64,000 bases of DNA from Pardosa pseudoannulata (lineage: Eukaryota; Arthropoda; Arachnida; Araneae; Lycosidae): assembly GCA_032207245.1 (NCBI GenBank), contig CM063509.1, positions 1,075,774 through 1,139,773 on the forward strand, written 5' to 3'. Each line of letters begins with the position of its first letter. Positions within the stretch are counted from its first letter, which is position 1. The notes under the pieces are model-generated. The model saw only the letters and a program-made list of their open reading frames with translations, made no database searches and was not told the DNA's origin. Positions 1-12,313 of this stretch are shown in pieces. Made by a program: the position numbers and the translations under genes.

Positions 1-9
1 CAATGCATA

Positions 10-3000
10 TCACCGTGTAGGTCTCTTAAAGACGAAGAGATTGATACTATATTTATTATAATTCATTCTGTTTATAAGAGCAGAATCGCGAAAGTGTAAA
101 TTTTCTGTAGTTGAATTTTGCGAATTTTCCGCTGTTTTCGGAAATATACCCAAATAACTCCTCCATTTTCTGTTGAAACATGGAACAATGCATATCACCG
201 TGTAGGTCTTTTAAAGACGAAGAGTTTAATACTATATTTTTTATAATTCATTATGTTTATAAGAGCAGAATCGCGAACGTGTAAATTTTCTGTAGTTGAA
301 TTTTGCGAATTTTCCGCTGTTTTCGGAAATATACCCAAATAACTCCTCCATTTTCTGTTGAAACATGGAACAATGCATATCACCGAGTAGGTCTCTTAAA
401 GACGAAGAGATTGATACTATATTTATTATAATTCATTCTGTTTATAAGAGCAGAATCGCGAAAGTGTAAATTTTCTGTAGTTGAATTTTGCGAATTTTCC
501 GCTGTTTTCGGAAATATACCCAAATAACTCCTCCATTTTCTGTTGAAACATGGAACAATGCATATCACCGTGTAGGTCTTTTAAAGACGAAGAGATTGAT
601 ACTATATTTTTTATAATTTATTCTGTTTATAAGAGCAGAATCGCGAACGTGTAAATTTTCTGTAGTTGAATTTTGCGAATTTTCCGCTGTTTTCGGAAAT
701 ATACCCAAATAACTCCTCCATTTTCTGTTGAAACATGGAACAATGCATATCACCGTGTAGGTCTTTTAAAGACGAAGAGATTGATACTATATTTATTATA
801 ATTCATTCTGTTTATAAGAGCAGAATCGCGAACGTGTAAATTTTCTGTAGTTGAATTTTGCGAATTTTCCGCTGTTTTCGGAAATATACCCAAATAACTC
901 CTCCATTTTCTGTTGAAACATGGAACAATGCATATCACCGTGTAGGTCTTTTAAAGACGAAGAGATTGATACTATATTTATTATAATTCATTCTGTTTAT
1001 AAGAGCAGAATCGCGAACGTTTAAATTTTCTGTAGTTGAATTTTGCGAATTTTCCGCTGTTTTCGGAAATATACCCAAATAACTCCTCCATTTTCTGTTG
1101 AAACATGGAACAATGCATATCACCGTGTAGGTCTCTTAAAGACGAAGAGATTGATACTATATTTATTATTATTCATTCTGTTTATAAGAGCAGAATCGCG
1201 AAAGTGTAAATTTTCTGTAGTTGAATTTTGCGAATTTTCCGCTGTTTTCGGAAATATACCCAAATAACTCCTCCATTTTCTGTTGAAACATGGAACAATG
1301 CATATCACCAGTGTAGGTCTTTTAAAGACGAAGAGTTTTAATACTATATTTTTATAATTTATTAACACCTGTTTTATAAGAGCAGAATCGCGAACGTGTA
1401 AATTTTCTGTAGTTGAATTTTGCGAATTTTCCGCTGTTTTCTTAAATATATCCAAATAACTCCTCCATTTTCTGTTGAAACATGGAACAATGCATATCAC
1501 CGTGTAGGTCTCTTAAAGACGAAGAGATTGATACTATATTTATTATAATTCATTCTGTTTATGAGAGCAGAATCGCGAAAGTGTAAATTTTCTGTAGTTG
1601 AATTTTGCGAATTTTCCGCTGTTTTCGGAAATATACCCAAATAACTCCTCCATTTTCTGTTGAAACATGGAACAATGCATATCACCGTGTAGGTCTTTTA
1701 AAGACGAAGAGTTTGATACTATATTTTTTATAATTCATTCTGTTTATAAGAGCAGAATCGCGAACATGTAAATTTTCTGTAGTTGAATTTTGCGAATTTT
1801 CCGCTGTTTTCGGAAATATATCTAAATAACTCCTCCATTTTCTGTTGAAACATGGAACAATGCATATCACCGTGTAGGTCTCTTAAAGACGAAGAGATTG
1901 ATACTATATTTATTATAATTCATTCTGTTTATAAGAGCAGAATCGCGAAAGTGTAAATTTTCTGTAGTTGAATTTTGCGAATTTTCCGCTGTTTTCGGAA
2001 ATATACCCAAATAACTCCTCCATTTTCTGTTGAAACATGGAACAATGCATATCACCGTGTAGGTCTTTTAAAGACGAAAGAATTGATACTATATTTATTA
2101 TAATTCATTCTGTTTATAAGAGCAGAATCGCGAAAGTGTAAATTTTCTGTAGTTGAATTTTGCGAATTTTCCGCTGTTTTCGGAAATATACCCAAATAAC
2201 TCCTCCATTTTCTGTTGAAACATGGAACAATGCATATCACCGTGTAGGTCTTTTAAAGACGAAGAGATTGATACTAATATTTATTATAATTCATTCTGTT
2301 TTATAAGAGCAGAATCGCGAACGTGTAAATTTTCTGTAGTTGAATTTTGCGAATTTTCCGCTGTTTTCGGAAATATACCCAAATAACTCCTCCATTTTCT
2401 GTTGAAACATGGAACAATGCATATCACCGTGTAGGTCTTTTAAAGACGAAGAGATTGATACTATATTTATTATAATTCATTCTGTTTATAAGAGCAGAAT
2501 CGCGAAAGTGTAAATTTTCTGTAGTTGAATTTTGCGAATTTTCCGCTGTTTTCGGAAATATACCCAAATAACTCCTCCATTTTCTGTTGAAACATGGAAC
2601 AATGCATATCACCGTGTAGGTCTTTTAAAGACGAAGAGTTTGATACTATATTTTATATAATTTATTCTGTTTATAAGAGCAGAATCGCGAAAGTGTAAAT
2701 TTTCTGTAGTTGAAATTTGCGAATTTTCCGCTGTTTTCGGAAATATACCAAAATAACTCCTCCATTTTCTGTTGAAACATGGAACAATGCATATCACCGT
2801 GTAGGTCTCTTAAAGACGAAGAGATTGATACTATATTTATTATAATTCATTCTGTTTATAAGAGCAGAATCGCGAAAGTGTAAATTTTCTGTAGTTGAAT
2901 TTTGCGAATTTTCCGCTGTTTTCGGAAATATACCCAAATAACTCCTCCATTTTCTGTTGAAACATGGAACAATGCATATCACCGTGTAGGTCTTTTAAAG

Positions 3001-5939
3001 ACGAAGAGTTTAATACTATATTTTTTATAATTTATTCGAGTTTATAAGAGCAGAATCGCGAAAGTGTAAATTTTCTGTAGTTGAATTTTGCGAATTTTCC
3101 GCTGTTTTCGGAAATATACCCAAATAACTCCTTAATTTTCTGTTGAAACATGGAACAATGCATATCACCGTGTAGGTCTTTAAAAGACGAAGAGTTTGAT
3201 ACTATATTTATTATAATTCATTCTGTTTATAAGAGCAGAATCGCGAAAGTGTAAATTTTCTATAGTTGAATTTTGCGAATTTTCCGCTGTTTTCGGAAAT
3301 ATACCCAAATAACTCCTCCATTTTCTGTTGAAACATGGAACAATGCATATCACCGTGTAGGTCTTTTAAAGACGAAGAGTTTGATACTATATTTTATATA
3401 ATTTATTCTGTTTATAAGAGCAGAATCGCCAACGTGTAAATTTTCTGTAGTTGAATTTTGCGAATTTTCCGCTGTTTTCGGAAATATACCCAAATAACTC
3501 CTCCATTTTCTGTTGAAACATGGAACAATGCATATCACCGTGTAGGTCTCTTAAAGACGAAGAGATTGATACTATATTTATTATAATTCATTCTGTTTAT
3601 AAGAGCAGAATCGCGAACATGTAAATTTTCTGTAGTTGAATTTTGCGAATTTTCCGCTGTTTTCGGAAATATACCCAAATAACTCCTCCATTTTCTGTTG
3701 AAACATGGAACAATGCATATCACCGTGTAGGTCTTTTAAAGACGAAGAGTTTAATACTATATTTTTTTTATAATTTATTCTGTTTATAAGAGCAGAATCG
3801 CGAACGTGTAAATTTTCTGTAGTTGAATTTTGCGAATTTTCCGCTGTTTTCGGAAATATACCCAAATAACTCCTCCATTTTCTGTTGAAACATGGAACAA
3901 TGCATATCACCGTGTAGGTCTCTTAAAGACGAAGAGATTGATACTATATTTATTATAATTCATTCTGTTTATAAGAGCAGAATCGCGAAAGTGTAAATTT
4001 TCTGTAGTTGAATTTTGCGAATTTTCCGCTGTTTTCGGAATATACCCAAATAACTCCTCCATTTTCTGTTGAAACATGGAACAATGCATATCACCGTGTA
4101 GGTCTTTTAAAGACGAAGAGTTTGATACTATATTTTATATAATTTATTCTGTTTATAAGAGCAGAATCGCGAACGTGTAAATTTTCTGTAGTTGAATTTT
4201 GCGAATTTTCCGCTGTTTTCGGAATATACCCAAATAACTCCTCCATTTTCTGTTGAAACATGGAACAATGCATATCACCGTGTAGGTCTTTTAAAGACGA
4301 AGAGTTTGATACTATATTTTATATAATTTATTCTGTTTATAATTGCAGAATCGCGAACGTGTAAATTTTCTGTAGTTGAATTTTGCGAATTTTCCTCTGT
4401 TTTCGGAAATATATTCAAATAACTCCTCCATTTTCTGTTGAAACATGGAACAATGCATATCACCGTGTAGGTCTCTTAAAGACGAAGAGATTGATACTAT
4501 ATTTATTATAATTCATTCTGTTTATAAGAGCAGAATCGCGAAAGTGTAAATTTACTGTAGTTGAATTTTGCGAATTTTCCGCTGTTTTCGGAAATATACC
4601 CAAATAACTCCTCCATTTTCTGTTGAAACATGGAACAATGCATATCACCGTGTAGGTCTTTTAAAGACGAAGATTTTGATACTATATTTTTTATAATTTA
4701 TTCTGTTTATAAGAGCAGAATCGCGAACATGTAAATTTTCTGTAGTTGAATTTTGCGAATTTTCCGCTGTTTTCGGAAATATACCCAAATAACTCCTCCA
4801 TTTTCTGTTGAAACATGGAACAATGCATATCACCGTGTAGGTCTTTTAAAGACGAAGAGTGTGATACTATATTTCATATAATTTATTCTGTTTATAAGAG
4901 CAGAATCGCGAACGTGTAAATTTTCTGTAGTTGAATTTTGCGAATTTTCCGCTGTTTTCGGAAATATACCCAAATAACTCCTCCATTTTCTGTTGAAACA
5001 TGGAACAATGCATATCACCGTGTAGGTCTCTTAAAGACGAAGAGCGTGATACTATATTTCATATAATTCATTCTGTTTATAAGAGCAGAATCGCGAACGT
5101 GTAAATTTTCTGTAGTTGAATTTTGCGAATTTTCCGCTGTTTTCGGAAATATACCCAAATAACTCCTCCATTTTCTGTTGAAACATGGAACAATGCATAT
5201 CACCGTGTAGGTCTTTTAAAGACGAAGAGATTGATACTATATTTATTATAATTCAATATGTTTATAAGAGCAGAATCGCGAACGTGTAAATTTTCTGTAG
5301 TTGAATTTTGCGAATTTTCCGCTGTTTTCGGAAATATACCTAAATAAATCCTCCATTTTCTGTTGAAACATGGAACAATGCATATCACCGTGTAGGTCTC
5401 TTAAAGACGAAGAGATTGATACTATATTTATTATAATTCATTCTGTTTATAAGAGCAGAATCGCGAACGTGTAAATTTTCTGTAGTTGAATTTTGCGAAT
5501 TTTCCGCTGTTTTCGGAAATATACCCAAATAACTCCTCTATTTTCTGTTGAAACATGGAACAATGCATATCACCGTGTAGGTCTCTTAAAGACGAAGAGA
5601 TTGATACTATATTTATTATAATTCATTCTGTTTATAAGAGCAGAATCGCGAAAGTGTAAATTTTCTGTAGTTGAATTTTGCGAATTTTTCTCTGTTTTCG
5701 GAAATATACCCAAATAACTCCTCCATTTTCTGTTGAAACATGGAACAATGCATATCACCGTGTAGGTCTCTTAAAGACGAAGAGATTGATACTATATTTT
5801 TTATAATTTATTCTGTTTATAAGAGCAGAATCGCGAACGTGTAAATTTTCTGTAGTTGAATTTTGCGAATTTTCCGCTGTTTTCGGAAATATACCCAAAT
5901 AACTCCTCCATTTTCTGTTGAAACATGGAACAATGCATA
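10..5939. repeat. Array section 1: N monomers alternating with K/I monomers
   Basis: Type K or I monomers start at 195, 565, 1682, 2609, 2979, 3350, 3720, 4091, 4275, 4645 and 5755, mostly separated by N monomers carrying aaagtg. This gives a loose 370-bp dimer periodicity. Monomers at 4830 and 5015 share atttcatataa, seen nowhere else, and look like a local single-monomer duplication. The monomer at 1305 is 192 bp because of small insertions. No gene is seen. Confidence 0.85.
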
Positions 5940-6376
5940 TCACCGTGTAGGTCTTTTAAATTTATTCCTTTATAATAAGACGAAGAGTTTTTCTTAAATA
6001 CTCCTCCGCTGTTTTCTGATTATTTTTTATAATTATCACCGTATTTTAAAGTCGAAGAGATGTTTATTTTATAATATTTGCAAGAAAGTGCAGAATTGCG
6101 GATGTAAATTTTTCGTTGTTTGGTAGTTGAATTTTGCGAATTTCCGCTGTTTTCGGAAATATACCCAAATAACTCCTCCATTTTCTGTAAAACATGAAAA
6201 ATTCATATCACCGTGTAGTTTTTAAAACAAAGAATTTTTCTTATAATTCAATTATGTTTAAAAGCAAATCGCGAATGTTAAATTTTCTGTCGTTGACTTT
6301 TGCGAATTTTCCGCTGTTTTCGGAAATATACCCAAATAACTCCTCCATTTTCTGTTGAAACATGGAACAATGCATA
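5940..6376. repeat. Scrambled, degenerate satellite patch
   Basis: The 437 bp between two normal monomer starts cannot be read as whole copies. It contains satellite fragments out of order (gacgaagag, actcctccgctgttttc, tatcaccgt, ttttaaagtcgaagag), then an intact stretch at about 6140-6200, then a monomer of about 170 bp with many single-base indels. The pattern fits either template-switch damage or a poorly corrected long-read patch. Confidence 0.75.
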
Positions 6377-6745
6377 ACACCGTGTAGGTCTTTTAAAGAC
6401 GAAGAGATTGATACTATATTTATTATAATTCATTCTGTTTATAAGAGCAGAATCGCGAACGTGTAAATTTTCTGTAGTTGAATTTTGCGAATTTTCCGCT
6501 GTTTTCGGAAATATACCCAAATAACTCCTCCATTTTCTGTTGAAACATGGAACAATGCATATCACCGTGTAGGTCTTTAAAGACGAAGAGATTGATACTA
6601 TATTTATTATAATTCATTCTGTTTATAAGAGCAGAATCGCGAACGTGTAAATTTTCTGTAGTTGAATTTTGCGAATTTTCCGCTGTTTTCGGAAATATAC
6701 CCAAATAAATCCTCCATTTTCTGTTGAAACATGGAACAATGCATA

Positions 6746-6922
6746 TCACCGTGTAGGGCTTTTAAAGACGAAGAGATTGATACTATATTTATTATAATTC
6801 ATTCTGTAATCAGCAGAATCGCGAACGTGTTGCTTTTCTGTGTTAAATTTTGACGAAGAGTTTTTTCCGGAATATACCCAAATAACTCCTCCATTTTCTG
6901 TTGAAACATGGAACAATGCATA
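6746..6922. repeat. Disrupted 177-bp monomer
   Basis: The first third and last third are normal. The middle, about 6807-6870, is altered: ctgtaatcagcag replaces the usual ctgtttataagagcag, and a misplaced gacgaagag fragment lies just before a shortened ttttttccgg. Confidence 0.75.
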
Positions 6923-8772
6923 TCACCGTGTAGGTCTTTTAAAGACGAAGAGTTTGATACTATATTTTTTATAATTTATTCTGTTTATAAGAGCAGAATC
7001 GCGAACATTTAAATTTTCTGTAGTTGAATTTTGCGAATTTTCCGCTGTTTTCGGAAATATACCCAAATAACTCCTCCATTTTCTGTTGAAACATGGAACA
7101 ATGCATATCACCGTGTAGGTCTTTTAAAGACGAAGAGATTGATACTATATTTATTATAATTCATTCTGTTTATAAGAGCAGAATCGCGAACGAGTAAATT
7201 TTCTGTAGTTGAATTTTGCGAATTTTCCGCTGTTTTCGGAAATATACCCAAATAACTCCTCCATTTTCTGTTGAAACATGGAACAATGCATATCACCGTG
7301 TAGGTCTCTTAAAGACGAAGAGATTGATACTATATTTATTATAATTCATTCTGTTTATAAGAGCAGAATCGCGAACATGTAAATTTTCTGTAGTTGAAAT
7401 TTGCGAATTTTCCGCTGTTTTCGGAAATATACCCAAATAACTCCTCCATTTTCTGTTGAAACATGGAACAATGCATATCACCGTGTAGGTCTCTTAAAGA
7501 CGAAGAGATTGATACTATATTTATTATAATTCATTATGTTTATAAGAGCAGAATCGCGAACGTGTAAATTTTCTGTAGTTGAATTTTCCGAATTTTCCGC
7601 TGTTTTCGGAAATATACCTAAATAACTCCTCCATTTTCTGTTGAAACATGGAACAATGCATATCACCGTGTAGGTCTCTTAAAGACGAAGAGATTGATAC
7701 TATATATATTATAATTCATTCTGTTTATAAGAGCAGAATCGCGAAAGTGTAAATTTTCTGTAGTTGAATTTTGCGAATTTTCCGCTGTTTTCGGAAATAT
7801 ACCCAAATAACTCCTCCATTTTCTGTTGAAACATGGAACAATGCATATCACCGTGTAGGTCTCTTAAAGACGAAGAGATTGATACTATATTTATTATAAT
7901 TCATTCTGTTTATAAGAGCAGAATCGCGAAAGTGTAAATTTTCTGTAGTTGAAATTTGCGAATTTTCCGCTGTTTTCGGAAATATACCCAAATAACTCCT
8001 CCATTTTCTGTTGAAACATGGAACAATGCATATCACCGTGTAGGTCTTTTAAAGACGAAGAGTTTAATACTATATTTTTTATAATTTATTCTGTTTATAA
8101 GAGCAGAATCGCGAACATGTAAATTTTCTGTAGTTGAATTTTGCGAATTTTCCGCTGTTTTCGGAAATATACCCAAATAACTCCTCCATTTTCTGTTGAA
8201 ACATGGAACAATGCATATCACCGTGTAGGTCTCTTAAAAACGAAGAGATTGATACTATATTTATTATAATTCATTCTGTTTATGAGAGCAGAATCGCGAA
8301 CGTGTAAATTTTCTGTAGTTGAATTTTGCGAATTTTCCGCTGTTTTCGGAAATATACCCAAATAACTCCTCCATTTTCTGTTGAAACATGGAACAATGCA
8401 TATCACCGTGTAGGTCTCTTAAAGACGAAGAGATTGATACTATATTTATTATAATTCATTCTGTTTATAAGAGCAGAATCGCGAACGTGTAAATTTTCTC
8501 TAGTTGAATTTTGCGAATTTTCCGCTGTTTTCGGAAATATACCCAAATAACTCCTCCATTTTCTGTTGAAACATGGAACAATGCATATCACCGTGTAGGT
8601 CTTTTAAAGACGAAGAGATTGATACTATATTTATTATAATTCATTCTGTTTATAAGAGCAGAATCGCGAACGTGTAAATTTTCTGTAGTTGAATTTTGCG
8701 AATTTTCCGCTGTTTTCGGAAATATTCCCAAATAACTCCTCCATTTTCTGTTGAAACATGGAACAATGCATA

Positions 8773-9333
8773 TCACCGTGTAGGTCTTTTAAAGACGAAG
8801 AGATTGATACTATATTTATTATAATTCATTTATAAGTGGCAGAATCGTTTTTCTTTATAAGAGCAGTTTTTGAATCCCAAATAACACCTCAATATTTAAT
8901 GCGAACGTGTAGGTCTCTTAAAGACGAAGAGATTTTCTGTAGTTGAATTTTTGCGAATCGCGAACGTAAATATTTTCTGTAGTTGAATTTTGCGAATTTT
9001 CCGCTGTTTTCGGAAATATACCCAAATAACTCCTCCATTTTCTGTTGAAACATGGAACAATGCATATCACCGTGTAGGTCTTTTAAAGACGAACAGATTG
9101 ATACTATACATGGAATGTTTATAAGAGCAAATCTCAATGCATAACACCGTGTTAGGTCTTTTAAAGACGCAAGAGTTTGATACTACTATATTTTTTATAA
9201 TTTATTCTGTTTATAAGAGCAGAATCGCGAACATGTAAATTTTCTGTAGTTGAATTTTGCGAATTTTCCGCTGTTTTCGGAAATATACCCAAATAACTCC
9301 TCCATTTTCTGTTGAAACATGGAACAATGCATA
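8773..9333. repeat. Scrambled satellite patch, about three monomer lengths
   Basis: The region spans 561 bp, which is three monomers plus 6 bp. From about 8830 to 9180 short satellite fragments are rearranged: partial copies of gagcag, cccaaataac, aggtctcttaaagacgaagag and tctgtagttgaatttt occur out of order. An almost normal stretch sits at about 8980-9085. Phase is restored by 9334. Confidence 0.75.
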
Positions 9334-11737
9334 TCACCGTGTAGGTCTTTTAAAGACGAAGAGTTTAATACTATATTTTTTATAATTCATTCTGTTTATA
9401 AGAGCAGAATCGCGAACGTGTAAATTTTCTGTAGTTGAATTTTGCGAATTTTCCGCTGTTTTCGGAAATATACCCAAATAACTCCTCCATTTTCTGTTGA
9501 AACATGGAACAATGCATATCACCGTGTAGGTCTCTTAAAGACGAAGAGATTGATACTATATTTATTATAATTCATTCTGTTTATAAGAGCAGAATCGCGA
9601 AAGTGTAAATTTTCTGTAGTTGAATTTTGCGAATTTTCCGCTGTTTTCGGAAATATACCTAACTAACTCCTCCATTTTCTGTTGAAACATGGAACAATGC
9701 ATATCACCGTGTAGGTCTCTTAAAGACGAAGAGATTGATACTATATTTATTATAATTCATTATGTTTATAAGAGCAGAATCGCGAACGTGTAAATTTTCT
9801 GTAGTTGAAATTTGCGAATTTTTCCGCTGTTTTCGGAAATATACCCAAATAACTCCTCCATTTTCTGTTGAAACATGGAACAATGCATATCACCGTGTAG
9901 GTCTCTTAAAGACGAAGAGATTGATACTATATTTATTATAATTCATTCTGTTTATAAGAGCAGAATCGCGAACGTGTAAATTTTCTGTAGTTGAATTTTG
10001 CGAATTTTCCGCTGTTTTCGGAAATATACCAAATAACTCCTCCATTTTCTGTTGAAACATGGAACAATGCATATCACCGTGTAGGTCTCTTAAAGACGAA
10101 GAGATTGATACTATATTTATTATAATTCATTCTGTTTATAAGAGCAGAATCGCGAACGTGTAAATTTTCTGTAGTTGAATTTTGCGAATTTTCCGCTGTT
10201 TTCGGAAATATACCCAAATAACTCCTCCATTTTCTGTTGAAACATGGAACAATGCATATCACCGTGTAGGTCTTTTTAAGACGAAGAGTTTGATGCTATA
10301 TTTTATATAATTTATTCTGTTTATAAGAGCAGAATCGCGAACGTGTAAATTTTCTGTAGTTGAATTTTGCGAATTTTCCGCTGTTTTCGGAAATATACCT
10401 AAATAACTCCTCCATTTTCTGTTGAAACATGGAACAATGCATATCACCGTGTAGGTCTCTTAAAGACGAAGAGATTGATACTATATTTATTATAATTCAT
10501 TCTGTTTATAAGAGCAGAATCGCGAACATGTAAATTTTCTGTAGTTGAATTTTGCGAATTTTCCGCTGTTTTCTGAAATATGATCAAATAACTCCTCCAT
10601 TTTCTGTTGAAACATGGAACAATGCATATCACCGTGTAGGTCTCTTAAAGACGAAGAGATTGATACTATATTTATTATAATTCATTCTGTTTATAAGAGC
10701 AGAATCGCGAACGTGTAAATTTTCTGTAGTTGAATTTTGCGAATTTTCCGCTGTTTTCGGAAATATACCCAAATAACTCCTCCATTTTCTGTTGAAACAT
10801 GGAACAATGCATATCACCGTGTAGGTCTCTTAAAGACGAAGAGATTGATACTATATTTATTATAATTCATTCTGTTTATAAGAGCAGAATCGCGAACGTG
10901 TAAATTTTCTGTAGTTGAATTTTGCGAATTTTCCGCTGTTTTCGGAAATATACCTAAATAACTCCTCCATTTTCTGTTGAAACATGGAACAATGCATATC
11001 ACCGTGTAGGTCTTTTAAAGACGAAGGGATTGATACTATATTTATTATAATTCATTATGTTTATAAGAGCAGAATCGCGAACATGTAAATTTTCTGTAGT
11101 TGAATTTTGCGAATTTTCCGCTGTTTTCGGAAATATACCCAAATAACTCCTCCATTTTCTGTTGAAACATGGAACAATGCATATCACCGTGTAGGTCTTT
11201 TAAAGTCGAAGGGATTGATACTATATTTATTATAATTCATTATGTTTATAAGAGCAGAATAGCGAACGTGTAAATTTTCTGTAGTTGAATTTTGCGAATT
11301 TTCCGCTGTTTTCGGAAATATACCCAAATAACTCCTTCATTTTCTGTTGAAACATGGAACAATGCATATCACCGTGTAGGTCTCTTAAAGACGAAGAGAT
11401 TGATACTATATTTATTATAATTCATTCTGTTTATAAGAGCAGAATCGCGAAAGTGTAAATTTTCTGTAGTTGAATTTTGTGAATTTTCCTTTGTTTTCGG
11501 AAATATACCCAAATAACTCCTCCATTTTCTGTTGAAACATGGAACAATGCATATCACCGTGTAGGTCTCTTAAAGACGAAGAGATTGATACTATATTTAT
11601 TATAATTCATTCTGTTTATAAGAGCAGAATCGCGAACGTGTAAATTTTCTGTAGTTGAATTTTGCGAATTTTCCGCTGTTTTCGGAAATATACCAAATAA
11701 TTCCTCCATTTTCTGTTGAAACATGGAACAATGCATA

Positions 11738-11943
11738 TCACCGTGTAGGTCTCTTAAAGACGAAAAAAAAAGAGTTTAATGCTATTTTTTTTTTTTTTGA
11801 TTTTATATAATTTATTCTGTTTATAAGAGCAGAATCGCGAACATGTAAATTTTCTGTAGTTGAATTTTGCGAATTTTCCGCTGTTTTCGGAAATATACCT
11901 AAATAACTCCTCCATTTTCTGTTGAAACATGGAACAATGCATA
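11738..11943. repeat. 206-bp monomer with A9 and T14 homopolymer insertions
   Basis: A type I monomer is expanded by 21 bp. A run of nine A lies at 11763-11771 and a run of fourteen T at 11785-11798, only 13 bp apart. The rest of the copy is ordinary. The two runs are complementary and could pair. Confidence 0.85.
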
Positions 11944-12128
11944 TCACCGTGTAGGTCTCTTAAAGACGAAGAGATTGATACTATATTTATTATAATTCAT
12001 TCTGTTTATAAGAGCAGAATCGCGAAAGTGTAAATTTTCTGTAGTTGAATTTTGCGAATTTTCCACTGTTTTCGGAAATATACCCAAATAACTCCTCCAT
12101 TTTCTGTTGAAACATGGAACAATGCATA

Positions 12129-12313
12129 TCACCGTGTAGGTCTCTTAAAGACGAAGAGATTGATACTATATTTATTATAATTCATTCTGTTTATAAGAGC
12201 AGAATCGCGAACGTGTAAATTTTCTTTATTTTAATTTTGCGATTTTTCCGCTGTTTTTGGAAATAAACCCAAATAACTCCTCAATTTAATGTTGAAACAT
12301 GGAACAATGCATA
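12129..12313. repeat. Class D monomer, early subtype (aaataaaccc)
   Basis: The left half is normal type N. From about 12222 it carries ctttattttaattttgcg, gatttttccgctgtttttgg, aaataaaccc and ctcaatttaatg. The same combination, including aaataaaccc, recurs at 17841 and 19368 only. Confidence 0.85.
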
